Source of the DNA: HdN1 sp052035295
Lineage (GTDB): Bacteria; Pseudomonadota; Gammaproteobacteria; Pseudomonadales; Ketobacteraceae
DNA length: 64,000 nt
NCBI GenBank assembly: GCA_052035295.1
Contig: JBPOHS010000114.1
Span: forward strand, 25,153-89,152
Direction: 5' to 3'
A model generated the notes under the pieces. The model had not been told where the DNA came from. It ran no database searches and saw nothing but the letters and a program-made list of their open reading frames with translations. Both the position numbers and the translations under genes were made by a program. How positions within the stretch are numbered: the stretch's first letter is position 1; each line of letters opens with the position of its first letter. Of the stretch, positions 41,313 through 50,169 are shown piece after piece.

Positions 41313-43526
41313 TCATCGATCCCATTGCAATGACAGAAATAGACCTCGCCCTTCCTGTGGCAGCAGCGAATTGAAATAACCTTCGCTACCCTGCCAGACG
41401 CCGCTATCAGCAAATGCGCCGGGTTCAATACCGGCGTCTGCCTGTCGAATGCCCGGATGGAAATAACGCCGGTTGAACAGGTTTTCAATCGACAGTATCC
41501 ACCGCAGGGTTTCTTCGGTATCGAGGCGGTAAATCACGCTGGCATCTGCGGTCGCCCAGGATTTGACGCGATCGACCGGGTTGGTGGCAACCGTGTCGCG
41601 ATCACCGTAATAACGGGCACGCCAAGTGGTTTCCCAGTTGTCGGACAATGGCCAGCGCAGACCGGCATGCAACTTGTGCGCGGAGGTGTCGCCGATCGGG
41701 GAATAAAGCGCTTCCTCGCTGGAATCAACGCGGCCTTCCACCTCCAGATAAGAGTAATACATCCACCACCGCAACCATTCACCGCTGCCACGCACCAGCC
41801 GCCAACTTGCATGAAAATCCGCGCCGTTGATGGCGACCTCACCCGCATTCGCTGCCCCCGACGGAAAATTGATGATCGCGTCTTTCGAGTGCATGTGATA
41901 GCCACTCAACAGCAGGTGATAATTGGGTTGGATATATTCCGCGCTGATCTCGTGGGTTCTGGCGGTTTCTGGTGTGAGATCCGGGTCCGAGCCCGAACCC
42001 TCCCAACCACTGAACATAACGCGCGGTGTTGGCGGCTGGTAGGCATCGCCCAGCGCCATGATCTTGTAGGTGAAGTCACCGAAATGGCCGACCCACCCGC
42101 CGCGCGCAGAGGTTTCACTGCCAAAAATGGAGTTGTTATCCACCCGGGCACCCGCGTTGAGCAACTGCTGGGTGCTACCCCAGAAATTGACGGGCAATCG
42201 CCAGGTCGCCAGGGTGTAGAGACTCTTATCGGTAGTATCCACGTTGTTGTTCGCGATGACATTCTGTGACGGATAGCCAGGATAGTCATAGCCCGAAGGA
42301 ACCGCTTGATCTGCCGGAGTCACTGCCCCATATGCAACGTTTGCGGCTCGTTGCAGATCTTTCCATTCCGCTTTGACGCCGCCATTCAGCCGCAAACTCT
42401 CACTGACATGCCACTCCAGATCCTGGGAAATCAGGGTACTGCTATTGCCGATATCCCAATACGAATAGCGCAACAGGCGGACAGGTCCTTCAGCCGTTTC
42501 CCCATTGAAAGCGTCGAGAAAATCCGAGGGCTTGTCGAGCCCGCTGAAACGATACGCCAGCAGGGTTTTGCCATTGACTTGCGACGAAAAACGTTCGCGC
42601 TGCTGCAAGTACACCATCTCGGCCTTTTCACGCCAGGTGGCCTGATTTTGAACACGATCCGCAGGATACTCGGTGCCGTAACCCGAATTCAGAATCATTT
42701 GTTGCGCGGCAATCAGGGTATCACTCTGCCCCATGCGCACGTCCACCGCCGTATTGCGGTGCGCCGAATGAAACTGCCCGTAATCCGAATGGTTGCTGAA
42801 GCCTCCCCACAATGAAGGGTCTGCATAGTAGTCGTTACGTGTCCACTCGTAGCTGTCGACCATGCTGTCATCCAGCAACCCTGTATCATAACGGGCAGCC
42901 ACGGTGGCAAACTGACGCCCATTGGAAGCCGTGGCAAAAACATCGGCGATGCGGGTGGAAAAACTGCCAGACCGGATCTCGCCGCTACTGTGAACACCCT
43001 TCTCGGGTGAGGCATGTCGCGTGATGATATTGACTACGCCGGCAAAGGCGTTGGCGCCATACACCACCGACGCTGGCCCGTATACGACTTCAACACGTTC
43101 AATGGCATTGATGGGAAAGGTGACCAGCATTTCGGTACTGTTGTAGTACAGATCGTTTTGAGCGATGCCATCGAGCAACAGTAGAAACGGGCTACCCAGA
43201 TTATTGCGAATGCCGCGCCAGTAATTGGCGTAATAAACATCGCCGTAAGGTCGGACGACATCCATACCCGGCAGGTCATCAAACATCTGGGAAAGGTTTC
43301 GATAACCACGGGTGATAAGCTGTTCGCGCGTCAGCACGATGGTAGTGGAAGGCGCATCACGCAAAACTTCGTCGGTATTGCTGACCGATGACACGGTAGT
43401 GTTGCTGAGTTGCTGGAGATCGAGTTTGAACAGGCTTTCGACCCCGGTGGCTAACGCAGGCGTGGCATGCCACCCTGCGAGCAACAGGAAGAACTTATTG
43501 ATACGAAAGTGTCTGCGTTGGCTCAT
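41313..43526 (-). CDS. TonB-dependent receptor
   Basis: This 737-residue outer-membrane receptor has a signal peptide (FFLLLAGWHATPALA), plug domain (VLREQLITRGYRN region; DGIAQNDLYYNS; IERVEVVYGPASVVYGANAF; GVVNIITRHAS) and a 22-strand barrel ending ...GLFLSLQWDR. A usual TonB box near the N-terminus is not obvious (SNTTVSSVSNTDEV may serve). Ligand: unknown; the plug pattern resembles vitamin B12 or siderophore receptors. It is the last of a same-strand run (GST, fusion oxidoreductase, DUF1348, receptor), but 125 bases separate it from DUF1348, so it may have its own promoter. Confidence 0.9.
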   Translation of the reverse strand: MSQRRHFRINKFFLLLAGWHATPALATGVESLFKLDLQQLSNTTVSSVSNTDEVLRDAPSTTIVLTREQLITRGYRNLSQMFDDLPGMDVVRPYGDVYYANYWRGIRNNLGSPFLLLLDGIAQNDLYYNSTEMLVTFPINAIERVEVVYGPASVVYGANAFAGVVNIITRHASPEKGVHSSGEIRSGSFSTRIADVFATASNGRQFATVAARYDTGLLDDSMVDSYEWTRNDYYADPSLWGGFSNHSDYGQFHSAHRNTAVDVRMGQSDTLIAAQQMILNSGYGTEYPADRVQNQATWREKAEMVYLQQRERFSSQVNGKTLLAYRFSGLDKPSDFLDAFNGETAEGPVRLLRYSYWDIGNSSTLISQDLEWHVSESLRLNGGVKAEWKDLQRAANVAYGAVTPADQAVPSGYDYPGYPSQNVIANNNVDTTDKSLYTLATWRLPVNFWGSTQQLLNAGARVDNNSIFGSETSARGGWVGHFGDFTYKIMALGDAYQPPTPRVMFSGWEGSGSDPDLTPETARTHEISAEYIQPNYHLLLSGYHMHSKDAIINFPSGAANAGEVAINGADFHASWRLVRGSGEWLRWWMYYSYLEVEGRVDSSEEALYSPIGDTSAHKLHAGLRWPLSDNWETTWRARYYGDRDTVATNPVDRVKSWATADASVIYRLDTEETLRWILSIENLFNRRYFHPGIRQADAGIEPGAFADSGVWQGSEGYFNSLLPQEGRGLFLSLQWDR

Positions 43527-43651
43527 GACCGGCTCATGTCAGATTGTCTTGTTTGACCAGAACAACGCGACTGGTAATGAGCAGTGCAATAGAAAATCCG
43601 GGGACTGTCTGTGCGTTCAACAACAGCAGCCGCTGCAGGGCAAGGGCCGCT

Positions 43652-44125
43652 TCAGAGTCCCAACGCGCTGAGCCCGGGGTGATCGTCAGGGCGGCGTCCT
43701 TGTGGCCAGTGGAATAGCCTTTCATTCTCATCGATAGGCAAATCGTTAATGCTGGCATGACGGAATTGCATCAGCCCCTGCTCGTCAAATTCCCAGTTTT
43801 CGTTGCCATAGGAACGATACCATTGCCCGCTATCGTCATGCCACTCGTAGGCAAAGCGAACCGCAATGCGATTGCCCGAAAACGCCCACAATTCCTTGAT
43901 CAAACGGTATTGTTGTTCCCTTTGCCATTTCCGCGCAAGAAAAGCCCGAATTTGATCGCGGCCACGCGGAAATTCACTGCGATTGCGCCACTGGCTATCA
44001 GCGGTATAGGCCAACGCAACGCGATCAGGGTCACGGCTATTCCAGCCGTCTTCGGCCATTCTCACTTTTTGTGCTGCAGTTTCCGCGCTGAATGGGGGAA
44101 ACGGGGGGCGAGCTTGCGTAGTCAT
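43652..44125 (-). CDS. DUF1348 (SnoaL-like) protein
   Basis: This 157-residue protein has the NTF2/SnoaL fold signature of DUF1348: AEDGWNSRDPDRVALAYTAD, SQWRNRSEFPRGRDQIRAFL and FAYEWHDDSGQWYRSYGNENW. The family has no settled activity; a small-molecule pocket is likely. It lies 25 bases downstream of the oxidoreductase fusion, in one run with it. No signal peptide. Complete, normal length (about 155). Confidence 0.88.
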   Translation of the reverse strand: MTTQARPPFPPFSAETAAQKVRMAEDGWNSRDPDRVALAYTADSQWRNRSEFPRGRDQIRAFLARKWQREQQYRLIKELWAFSGNRIAVRFAYEWHDDSGQWYRSYGNENWEFDEQGLMQFRHASINDLPIDENERLFHWPQGRRPDDHPGLSALGL

Positions 44126-44150
44126 TAAAATCTCCAGTTCAGGTACTGTT

Positions 44151-46202
44151 TTATAAATCCAATATCAGCCTTGCAGGTTGCGATTCGTGTTCAGCAGGTT
44201 GCGCGCAACAGAGAAGCGCGATCCCCGCTTCCGGTTTCAGGTTGGTTTCACTGGCATAAGTCACCTTGCCACTGATGATACGGGTGCCGCAGGTACCACA
44301 GGAGCCATTCCTGCAGGAAAATTCAGGTTGCAAGCCCCTGCTTTCAGCAAGCGCCAACAGGCTGCCCTGGCCAGGAACCCATCGTGCTTCCTTGGCTGAT
44401 CGCTGGAACAGCACAGGTACCGGTGACGTCGCAACGGGCAGCATCGGCTGCACCCCCGGAGTGTGATCAGGCTGCCGGCGCAGACTCGAGGGGCCAAAAC
44501 TTTCGGCATGAATGCGACTGTCACCAATATTCAAGGCGCGCAGGCCATCGTACAGGTCCTGCATGAACGGCCCGGGGCCGCACAAGTAGAAATCGTAATC
44601 ATCCAGAGGCAACAATGATTTGAGCAAGGCAATATCAATTCTTCCGCTATGTTCATAGTCGATACCTTCCCGCGATAATGGATCTGGTTGGCTGAGTATC
44701 CTGGCCACGGTTACTTTTGCAGTGCGCTGCAAGTTTTGCAATTCATCGGCAAAAGCCAATTCATTCCCCTGCCGGGCACTTTGTACCCACCAGATCCCAC
44801 GATTGCGTCGCAATCGGCGATTCTGATAAAGCGCCTCGCGCAACATGCCCATCATCGGGCTTACACCCACTCCGGCGCCCAGCAACACCACCGGTCGGCG
44901 AGCCTCTGCATCCAATGTGAAATGCCCTTGTGCGGCTTTGGCTTCAATCAGGCTTCCAACACCTACCGTCTCATGCAGAAAGCGCGACGCCACCCCCGCC
45001 AACTTGACACTGATACGCAAAAAATTATCGGAGGGCGCGCTCGACAGACTGTAGGTACGAATGACCGGCTGCGAGTGCCCGGGAAGTTGCAAGCGAATGG
45101 GCAGATGTTGCCCCGCCAAATACGTTGGCCATCCAGCACCATCGGCGGGTTCCAGGTAAAACGAGCGAATATTGCTACTCTCGATGTCGACACGCACAAC
45201 GTTGAGCGGTCGCCACTGGTCTCGTAACGCACGGGCTGCGAGGCGAGACTGCGCTTCTTCCCAACTGCCGGCCATCAAGCTGTTGGGCGAAAAATCACGC
45301 AACTGCCAGCGCAGTTTCAATGCTGCCTTACGCCGCACACAGGCTTCCACGTCGACATGCCAGAGTCGTTCGGCGCCTTGAAATGCGAGAATTTCTTCGC
45401 CCTCCAGCGTCAGTTCAGCACGCCCGGTGAGCTGCAATATATCGCCACTGTCGAAATCAATAAAAAGCAAGCCCGCGCGCGGATTCACCAGCAGATTTCC
45501 CAGGGTATTGAAATGCAGGTTGCCGGCAAAATCCGGAATGCTCAGGCGATTGCCCTGCACACGGACGAAACCTGGCTTTCCGCCGCGATGCGAAACATCG
45601 ACCGATCTTCGACCGTCGGAATGGTTTATGTAGCTGGCAACGAAAAACGTATCGCTCGCCTGAATAAAATGTCGTGCCGATTCATCAAGCGCATTGAATC
45701 GCTCGGCGGTGTCTGTTGCGGCGACGGAAGACAAAAACGCATATTCGCGGCACTGAATATATTGCGGGCAATTCCCGAAGGCGTGCTCGACCCTGATATC
45801 GAAGCCGCCACTACCATGACACGTTATCTGCCCGTTCAGCCGGTTACGCCGACGGCTGTGCAGTTCGATTCCCAACAGGCCGACAGCGGCTCCCCCTGAC
45901 AAGGCCGATGCCAGCGGATCCAGGGGCGACAACGCCGCGCCAACATGCAACGTCCGCGGGTCGGGAGAATGCGCAAAGCCCGGGTTGCCTTCCAGGATAC
46001 TGGCCCAGGGATTGCCAGCGTCATCGACTGCACCGAGCAACAAAAACGGTAATTGCCGGTAGAAATCACGATGCTGCTCGGGCAAGTAATCGCGAATCAC
46101 TTTACGGCCAAACTGCTCCATGCGATCGGCAACGCCTGCGCGTTCCTGCAGCTGTTTTTCACCCATATGCCAGGGCGACGGCGTATCGTCAGACGAATTC
46201 AT
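44151..46202 (-). CDS. PPOX-like / FAD-NAD reductase / 2Fe-2S ferredoxin fusion
   Basis: This 683-residue protein is read from the ATG at 46202; the open frame extends upstream to 46271 without family support. Residues about 30-230 resemble a pyridoxamine-phosphate-oxidase-like flavin domain (FLLLGAVDDAGNPWASILEG; LLVNPRAGLLFIDFDSGDIL). Residues about 330-570 are a ferredoxin-NAD(P) reductase: RTYSLSSAPSDNFLRISVKL (FAD site), VLLGAGVGVSPMMGMLREAL (NAD site) and CGPGPFMQDLYDGL. Residues about 600-683 are a plant-type 2Fe-2S ferredoxin: CRNGSCGTCGTRI, then ALLCCAQP. The cluster ligands Cys-x4-Cys-x2-Cys...Cys are complete. The ATG overlaps the stop of the preceding GST gene (ATGA). The substrate is unknown. 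Confidence 0.88.
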   Translation of the reverse strand: MNSSDDTPSPWHMGEKQLQERAGVADRMEQFGRKVIRDYLPEQHRDFYRQLPFLLLGAVDDAGNPWASILEGNPGFAHSPDPRTLHVGAALSPLDPLASALSGGAAVGLLGIELHSRRRNRLNGQITCHGSGGFDIRVEHAFGNCPQYIQCREYAFLSSVAATDTAERFNALDESARHFIQASDTFFVASYINHSDGRRSVDVSHRGGKPGFVRVQGNRLSIPDFAGNLHFNTLGNLLVNPRAGLLFIDFDSGDILQLTGRAELTLEGEEILAFQGAERLWHVDVEACVRRKAALKLRWQLRDFSPNSLMAGSWEEAQSRLAARALRDQWRPLNVVRVDIESSNIRSFYLEPADGAGWPTYLAGQHLPIRLQLPGHSQPVIRTYSLSSAPSDNFLRISVKLAGVASRFLHETVGVGSLIEAKAAQGHFTLDAEARRPVVLLGAGVGVSPMMGMLREALYQNRRLRRNRGIWWVQSARQGNELAFADELQNLQRTAKVTVARILSQPDPLSREGIDYEHSGRIDIALLKSLLPLDDYDFYLCGPGPFMQDLYDGLRALNIGDSRIHAESFGPSSLRRQPDHTPGVQPMLPVATSPVPVLFQRSAKEARWVPGQGSLLALAESRGLQPEFSCRNGSCGTCGTRIISGKVTYASETNLKPEAGIALLCCAQPAEHESQPARLILDL

Positions 46203-46897
46203 GGCTGCAAGCCGACCGCAGTGCGCTGCATGGGGACAAACCCGGGCAAGGCCTCTATTCGCGCCAACCACGCATTGATATGCGGGTAATCAGCCAGTGA
46301 CACATTGCCTTCAGGGGCATGTGCTATGTAGGTATAGCAGGCAATATCGGCAATGGTTGCGTTGTTCCCCACCAGAAACGCTGCTTGCGCAAGCGTGCTG
46401 TCGATCACCTGCAATAAGGCGTGGGATCGGGTGATGGTGGCGTCAGCATCGTAAGGTGCGCCAAACACGGTAATGAGTCTTGCCGTGGCCGGTCCCGACG
46501 CAATCTGCCCAGCCGCCACTGACAACCAGCGTTGCACGGCCGCGGCAGCAACCGGATCGGTCGGCAACCAGCGGTCGCTGGTATCGTATTTCTTCGCCAG
46601 GTAGACCAGGATGGCATTGGAATCGCTCAATACCGTGCCATTGTCATCGAGCACCGGGACTTGCCCGAAGGGGTTCAGGGCAAGGAAATCCGGCTGTTTG
46701 TGCGCTCCTTTGGCCAGATCGACGAACACCCGTTCGATCGGTCGTTTCAGGAGCGACAGCATCAGTTCGACTCGATGCGCGTGACCAGACAGAGGGTGAC
46801 GATAGAGCTTGATCGGGGCGCTGTCGGGATGTATGTCGTTGGAATCGTTGCTGTTGGCATCAGTGTTGTTGGAATGACTATTGATTGAGCAGCTCAT
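46199..46897 (-). CDS. Glutathione S-transferase
   Basis: This 232-residue protein starts at the ATG at 46897 (MSCSINSHSNNTDANSND), behind GGAGAA. The first 27 residues are a low-complexity Asn/Ser/Asp tail before the thioredoxin-like fold: IKLYRHPLSGHAHRVELMLS (active-site Ser in the SGHAHR loop), then NPFGQVPVLDDNGTVLSDSNAILVYLA (glutathione gamma-Glu site). The C-terminal all-alpha half is complete (TIADIACYTYIAHAPEG). Its gene is coupled by a 4-base overlap to the PPOX-reductase-ferredoxin fusion. Substrate not identified. Confidence 0.9.
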   Translation of the reverse strand: MSCSINSHSNNTDANSNDSNDIHPDSAPIKLYRHPLSGHAHRVELMLSLLKRPIERVFVDLAKGAHKQPDFLALNPFGQVPVLDDNGTVLSDSNAILVYLAKKYDTSDRWLPTDPVAAAAVQRWLSVAAGQIASGPATARLITVFGAPYDADATITRSHALLQVIDSTLAQAAFLVGNNATIADIACYTYIAHAPEGNVSLADYPHINAWLARIEALPGFVPMQRTAVGLQP

Positions 46898-47063
46898 GAT
46901 GTTCTCCGGCGTAGTGGGATTCAGCGAAGTCCGGTGGCTACCGGCGGTAGGCCGCGCTGATGTAGCTATCTTAGAGAGCCACACAAAAGACAAGAATCAC
47001 CAAAAACAGTAAGCGTCTATTGCAGAAAATGAAACAAAGGAGATGCTGGCAAGGAGGGCGGAC

Positions 47064-47963
47064 TCACCCCAATGCCGGATGCCCCCGTAACCGGCCCGCC
47101 GCAAAATCCACAAAACTGCGAACCCGGGCCGCCGCCTTGCGCCCCTCGCGATACACAATATGCACAGGAATGGCGGGCAATTCATAACCCGTCAGCACCG
47201 TTTGCAATTCACCATTAACAAGAAAGTCATGGATTTGATAACTCATGCAACGGCAAAGCCCGGCGTTATAACGCGCCGCATTGATGGCCGCCAGATTCGT
47301 CGAGCAGCTCAGGCGCGGAACAAAGCTGACGTGGCAGGTTTCATCGTCAACCCGAAATCGCCATTCCGGAAGACGGGCATCTGCTGTGGAATGAATGATG
47401 CGGTGCTGCTGAAGTTGCTGCGGCGTTTCAGGCGTGCCATGGGCTGTCAGGTAGGCCGGGCTGGCGCAAATCACGCGACGGATACTGCCCAACCTGACGG
47501 CGAACAAAGAGGAATCAGGCAGATTCCCGGCCAGAATCGCCACATCGATGCCCTCTTCGTGCAAATGGGGCGTTCGGTCGATATAGCGGGAAGTGATTTG
47601 TACATCGGTAAATTGTTGCAAATACTCCAGCACGATGGGCGTCAGCAGTTGCTGCCCGAACAGCAGCGGCGCACTCAGGCATAGTCTTCCGCGCGGCTCG
47701 CTATGCATGCCACAGGCCGAAGCTTCGGCCTCTTGCAACTGTTGCAGGATGCGTTGGCAATCGGGCGCAAAACGTTGCCCGGCTTCCGACAGTTTCACCC
47801 CCCGTGTGCTGCGCATGAGCAAATCCGTGCCCAGGCGTTGTTCAAGCGCGTCAATGGCGCGTGTCGCCGTGGGGGTCGACATGTTCAAACGGCGGGCTGC
47901 CGCTGCCAGACTCAGGGTTTCGGTCACTGCGAGAAATACCTGCATTTCCTGAAGGCGATCCAT
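47064..47963 (-). CDS. LysR-family regulator (second of a tandem pair)
   Basis: This 299-residue protein has an N-terminal winged HTH (MQVFLAVTETLSLAAAARRL; NMSTPTATRAIDALEQRLG) and a C-terminal effector-binding domain (GRLCLSAPLLFGQQLLTPIV; IDVAILAGNLPDSSLFAVRLG). It starts three bases after the stop of the related LysR gene at 47967-48881. The two share length and many motifs (DRLQEM/DRFQEM start, tail around AARVRSFVDFAAGRL / PARVRTFVDFCVAQL), so they are products of a local duplication. Its target is not clear; the nearest divergent gene to the pair is the YHS-bufferin cluster. Confidence 0.92.
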   Translation of the reverse strand: MDRLQEMQVFLAVTETLSLAAAARRLNMSTPTATRAIDALEQRLGTDLLMRSTRGVKLSEAGQRFAPDCQRILQQLQEAEASACGMHSEPRGRLCLSAPLLFGQQLLTPIVLEYLQQFTDVQITSRYIDRTPHLHEEGIDVAILAGNLPDSSLFAVRLGSIRRVICASPAYLTAHGTPETPQQLQQHRIIHSTADARLPEWRFRVDDETCHVSFVPRLSCSTNLAAINAARYNAGLCRCMSYQIHDFLVNGELQTVLTGYELPAIPVHIVYREGRKAAARVRSFVDFAAGRLRGHPALG

Positions 47964-47966
47964 ACG

Positions 47967-48881
47967 TCACCCTTGTACAGGCGGTTGAAGCGCAACGTTG
48001 TTACTGAGCTGCGCCACGCAAAAGTCCACAAAGGTTCTTACCCGCGCTGGAACCTTCCGACCTTCCTGATAGACCACATGTACGGGCAGCGCTGGCTGCT
48101 CATAACTCGGTAACAGCACTTCAAGCTCTCCAGCAGCGATCTTCCCTGCAATCTGATAACTCAGCACACGCGTTATTCCCCACCCAAGGCAAGCGGCATT
48201 GATGGCAGCCTGATTAGCCGAAACCGCCAATCGGGGCTGCAGGCGCACATTGATAGGCGTGGCACCATCGACAAACTGCCATTCACAGAGCAGTGGGCTG
48301 CTTGACGCAACCACCACCTGAGCCTGCGCCAAATCGCTCGGATGCAGGGGATGGCCATACGTAGCCAGATACGAAGGGGCGGCACAAATCACCCGCCGCA
48401 CCTCGCCCACCCGGATCGCATGCAGACCGCTATCAGGCAGATCACCAATGCGAATCGCGACATCAATGCCCTCCTCGACCATGTTCACGATCCGATCCAC
48501 CAACAGCGCTTTGATCTGCACCTCCGGGAACGCCGCCAGGTAATCCACCATGACCGGCGTCACAAACATTTCACCAAACATGACCGACGCCGTAATGGCC
48601 AGCTGTCCCCGGGGATTGGACAGGCTTCCTGCCGCAGACTCCTCGGCCTCCTGCAACTCGGCCAGAATGCGTCGGCAATCGTCAGCATAACGAAGCCCGG
48701 CCTCTGAAATATGAACACTCCGGGTGGTACGCGTAAGCAGTAATGTGCCAATGCGTTCTTCCAATGCTGCGACTGCCCGTGTCACGCTGGGGGGTGACAT
48801 GTTGAGGCGACGGGCGGCCGCCGCAAAACCCTGCTCTTCGGCAACCGCCAGAAACACCTCCATTTCCTGAAATCGGTCCAT
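47967..48881 (-). CDS. LysR-family regulator (first of a tandem pair)
   Basis: This 304-residue protein has an HTH with FLAVAEEQGFAAAARRLNMS and PSVTRAVAALEERIG, and an effector domain with QLAITASVMFGEMFVTPVMV and IDVAIRIGDLPDSGLHAIRV. It is upstream of, and in the same transcript as, the similar LysR at 47064-47963 (3-base gap). The pair is divergent from the YHS gene, with 223 bases between starts, so autoregulation and control of that cluster are plausible but unproven. Confidence 0.92.
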   Translation of the reverse strand: MDRFQEMEVFLAVAEEQGFAAAARRLNMSPPSVTRAVAALEERIGTLLLTRTTRSVHISEAGLRYADDCRRILAELQEAEESAAGSLSNPRGQLAITASVMFGEMFVTPVMVDYLAAFPEVQIKALLVDRIVNMVEEGIDVAIRIGDLPDSGLHAIRVGEVRRVICAAPSYLATYGHPLHPSDLAQAQVVVASSSPLLCEWQFVDGATPINVRLQPRLAVSANQAAINAACLGWGITRVLSYQIAGKIAAGELEVLLPSYEQPALPVHVVYQEGRKVPARVRTFVDFCVAQLSNNVALQPPVQG

Positions 48882-49104
48882 TCCGGGCTCCTCTGCCGCA
48901 AACCATACATGGGGTCCTACCTGTCACATCCGAGGCTGACGCCGCCCGACTGTTTCAGATTATGCAATTATGACTTGCTTTATGTGGTTGTTCTTGAATT
49001 TTTTGTAAGCGCTTAAAGTGATCTCACGTCGAACGCAAACGTTCAGACGCCAAGACCTCAACGACAAACCTTCAACGACAAACATAGCCACAAGGACATT
49101 CGAC
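48882..49104. promoter_or_regulatory. Divergent region between the LysR pair and the YHS-bufferin genes
   Basis: AT-rich stretch (48955-49020) with a perfect palindrome TAAGCGCTTA (49006-49015). AAGGA (49092-49096) is the YHS ribosome binding site. A LysR-type T-N11-A site may be present, but I cannot single one out. Confidence 0.35.
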
Positions 49105-49596
49105 ATGAACCTCAAGCAGTCTTTTATCGCCCTTACCGCCGCCTTCGCCATCAGCAGCACATTCCTGACAAGCACGACCAGTTATGCCTACGACGAGACT
49201 TCACCTGCAGCCATCAACGTAGATGCAGCCCACGTGATCCTCAAGGGCTATGACAGCGTGTCCTACTTTCAGGGCAAGCCCGTCATGGGCGACAAGAAAT
49301 ATTCGGTGGAACACGACGGCGCCCTCTACACCTTCGCCTCGGCAGAAAACATGAAAACCTTCCAGAGCAACCCGGCTCACTACGCCCCGCAGTTCGGCGG
49401 GTTCTGCGCGATGGGCACCGCTTTGGGCAAGAAGCTTGATGTCGATCCAAACAGCTACAAAGTGGTCGACGGCAAGTTGTACCTGAATGTGAATGCCGAT
49501 GTGTTCAAGAAGTGGTCTGAGGACGTGCCGGGCAACATCGCCAAGGCCAACGCCAACTGGCCCGTCATCAAGGACAAAACCCCCAACTCGCTGTAA
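49105..49596 (+). CDS. Exported YHS-domain protein
   Basis: This 163-residue protein has a signal peptide (FIALTAAFAISSTFLTS...SYAYDE) and one YHS domain (VILKGYDSVSYFQGKPVMGD, YSVEHDGALYTFASAENMKTF, APQFGGFCAMGTALGKKLDV). YHS domains bind metals, and secreted versions occur in copper- and redox-stress loci. The Cys in GGFCAMG is conserved in this subfamily. It is read from the ATG at 49105, behind AAGGA, and is followed 63 bases later by doxX. Its position at the head of the bufferin run suggests a metal-related role. Confidence 0.88.
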   Translation: MNLKQSFIALTAAFAISSTFLTSTTSYAYDETSPAAINVDAAHVILKGYDSVSYFQGKPVMGDKKYSVEHDGALYTFASAENMKTFQSNPAHYAPQFGGFCAMGTALGKKLDVDPNSYKVVDGKLYLNVNADVFKKWSEDVPGNIAKANANWPVIKDKTPNSL

Positions 49597-49611
49597 GGCC
49601 CATCGCCTCCT

Positions 49612-49630
49612 TGCCGGTCTGTGGCCGGCA
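49612..49630 (+). other. Intercistronic hairpin between the YHS gene and doxX
   Basis: TGCCGG (49612-49617), 7 bases, CCGGCA (49625-49630), without a T run. It may be an mRNA-processing or stability element that lets the YHS gene be expressed differently from the downstream genes. Confidence 0.4.
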
Positions 49631-49659
49631 GGGGGACCACTCAAATCCGGGAAAAAGTG

Positions 49660-50169
49660 ATGAAAATGCACATTAAAAACGGCACGGCTCAAAAGGAAGC
49701 GTTCCATCGACTGGCAAACGACGGGTTGCTTTTGTTGGCGAGAGTGTTTCCTGGCGTGGTGTTCTGGCAATCCGGGCAAACCAAGGTGGATGGCTGGCAA
49801 CTGAGTGACACGGCGGTGTTCCTGTTTCAGGAGGAGTACCGGTTGCCCTGGATCGATCCAACGCTGGCCGCAGGGATGGCAGCAGCGGTAGAGCATCTGC
49901 TTCCTGCCTTGCTATTACTGGGTTTGGGAACGCGACTGGCGGCAACCGGCCTGTTGTTCATGACGCTGGTGATTCAATGCCTGGTCTACCCTGATGCCTG
50001 GCCTACCCACGGCACCTGGGCAGTCGGTCTCGCATTGTTGATGTTGCACGGTGGCGGCCGCGCATCGCTGGACGCTCTGGTGGGACGTTATCGTCGCCGC
50101 GACGCGGCCAACAACAGCCCATGCGCGGAACATGCAGACCCCGAACAATGCGTGGGAGGCCCTCAATGA
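49660..50169 (+). CDS. DoxX-family membrane protein
   Basis: This 169-residue protein has four hydrophobic segments, e.g. LLLLARVFPGVVFWQSGQTK and the pair EHLLPALLLLGLGTRLAATG / GLLFMTLVIQCLVYPDAW, with the DoxX pattern. I start at the ATG at 49660, behind GGGAA; a GTG at 49621 also opens the frame but lies inside a hairpin. DoxX proteins accompany DUF2282/DUF692/DUF2063 genes in the 'gig'-type (gold-induced) and bufferin loci. It overlaps the next gene (GST) by four bases, so it is translationally coupled. Confidence 0.9.
   Translation: MKMHIKNGTAQKEAFHRLANDGLLLLARVFPGVVFWQSGQTKVDGWQLSDTAVFLFQEEYRLPWIDPTLAAGMAAAVEHLLPALLLLGLGTRLAATGLLFMTLVIQCLVYPDAWPTHGTWAVGLALLMLHGGGRASLDALVGRYRRRDAANNSPCAEHADPEQCVGGPQ

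Noticed and set aside
43534..43758. 74-residue minus-strand frame upstream of the TonB receptor
   Set aside because: It overlaps the conserved 3' end of the DUF1348 gene in a different frame and has no family resemblance.
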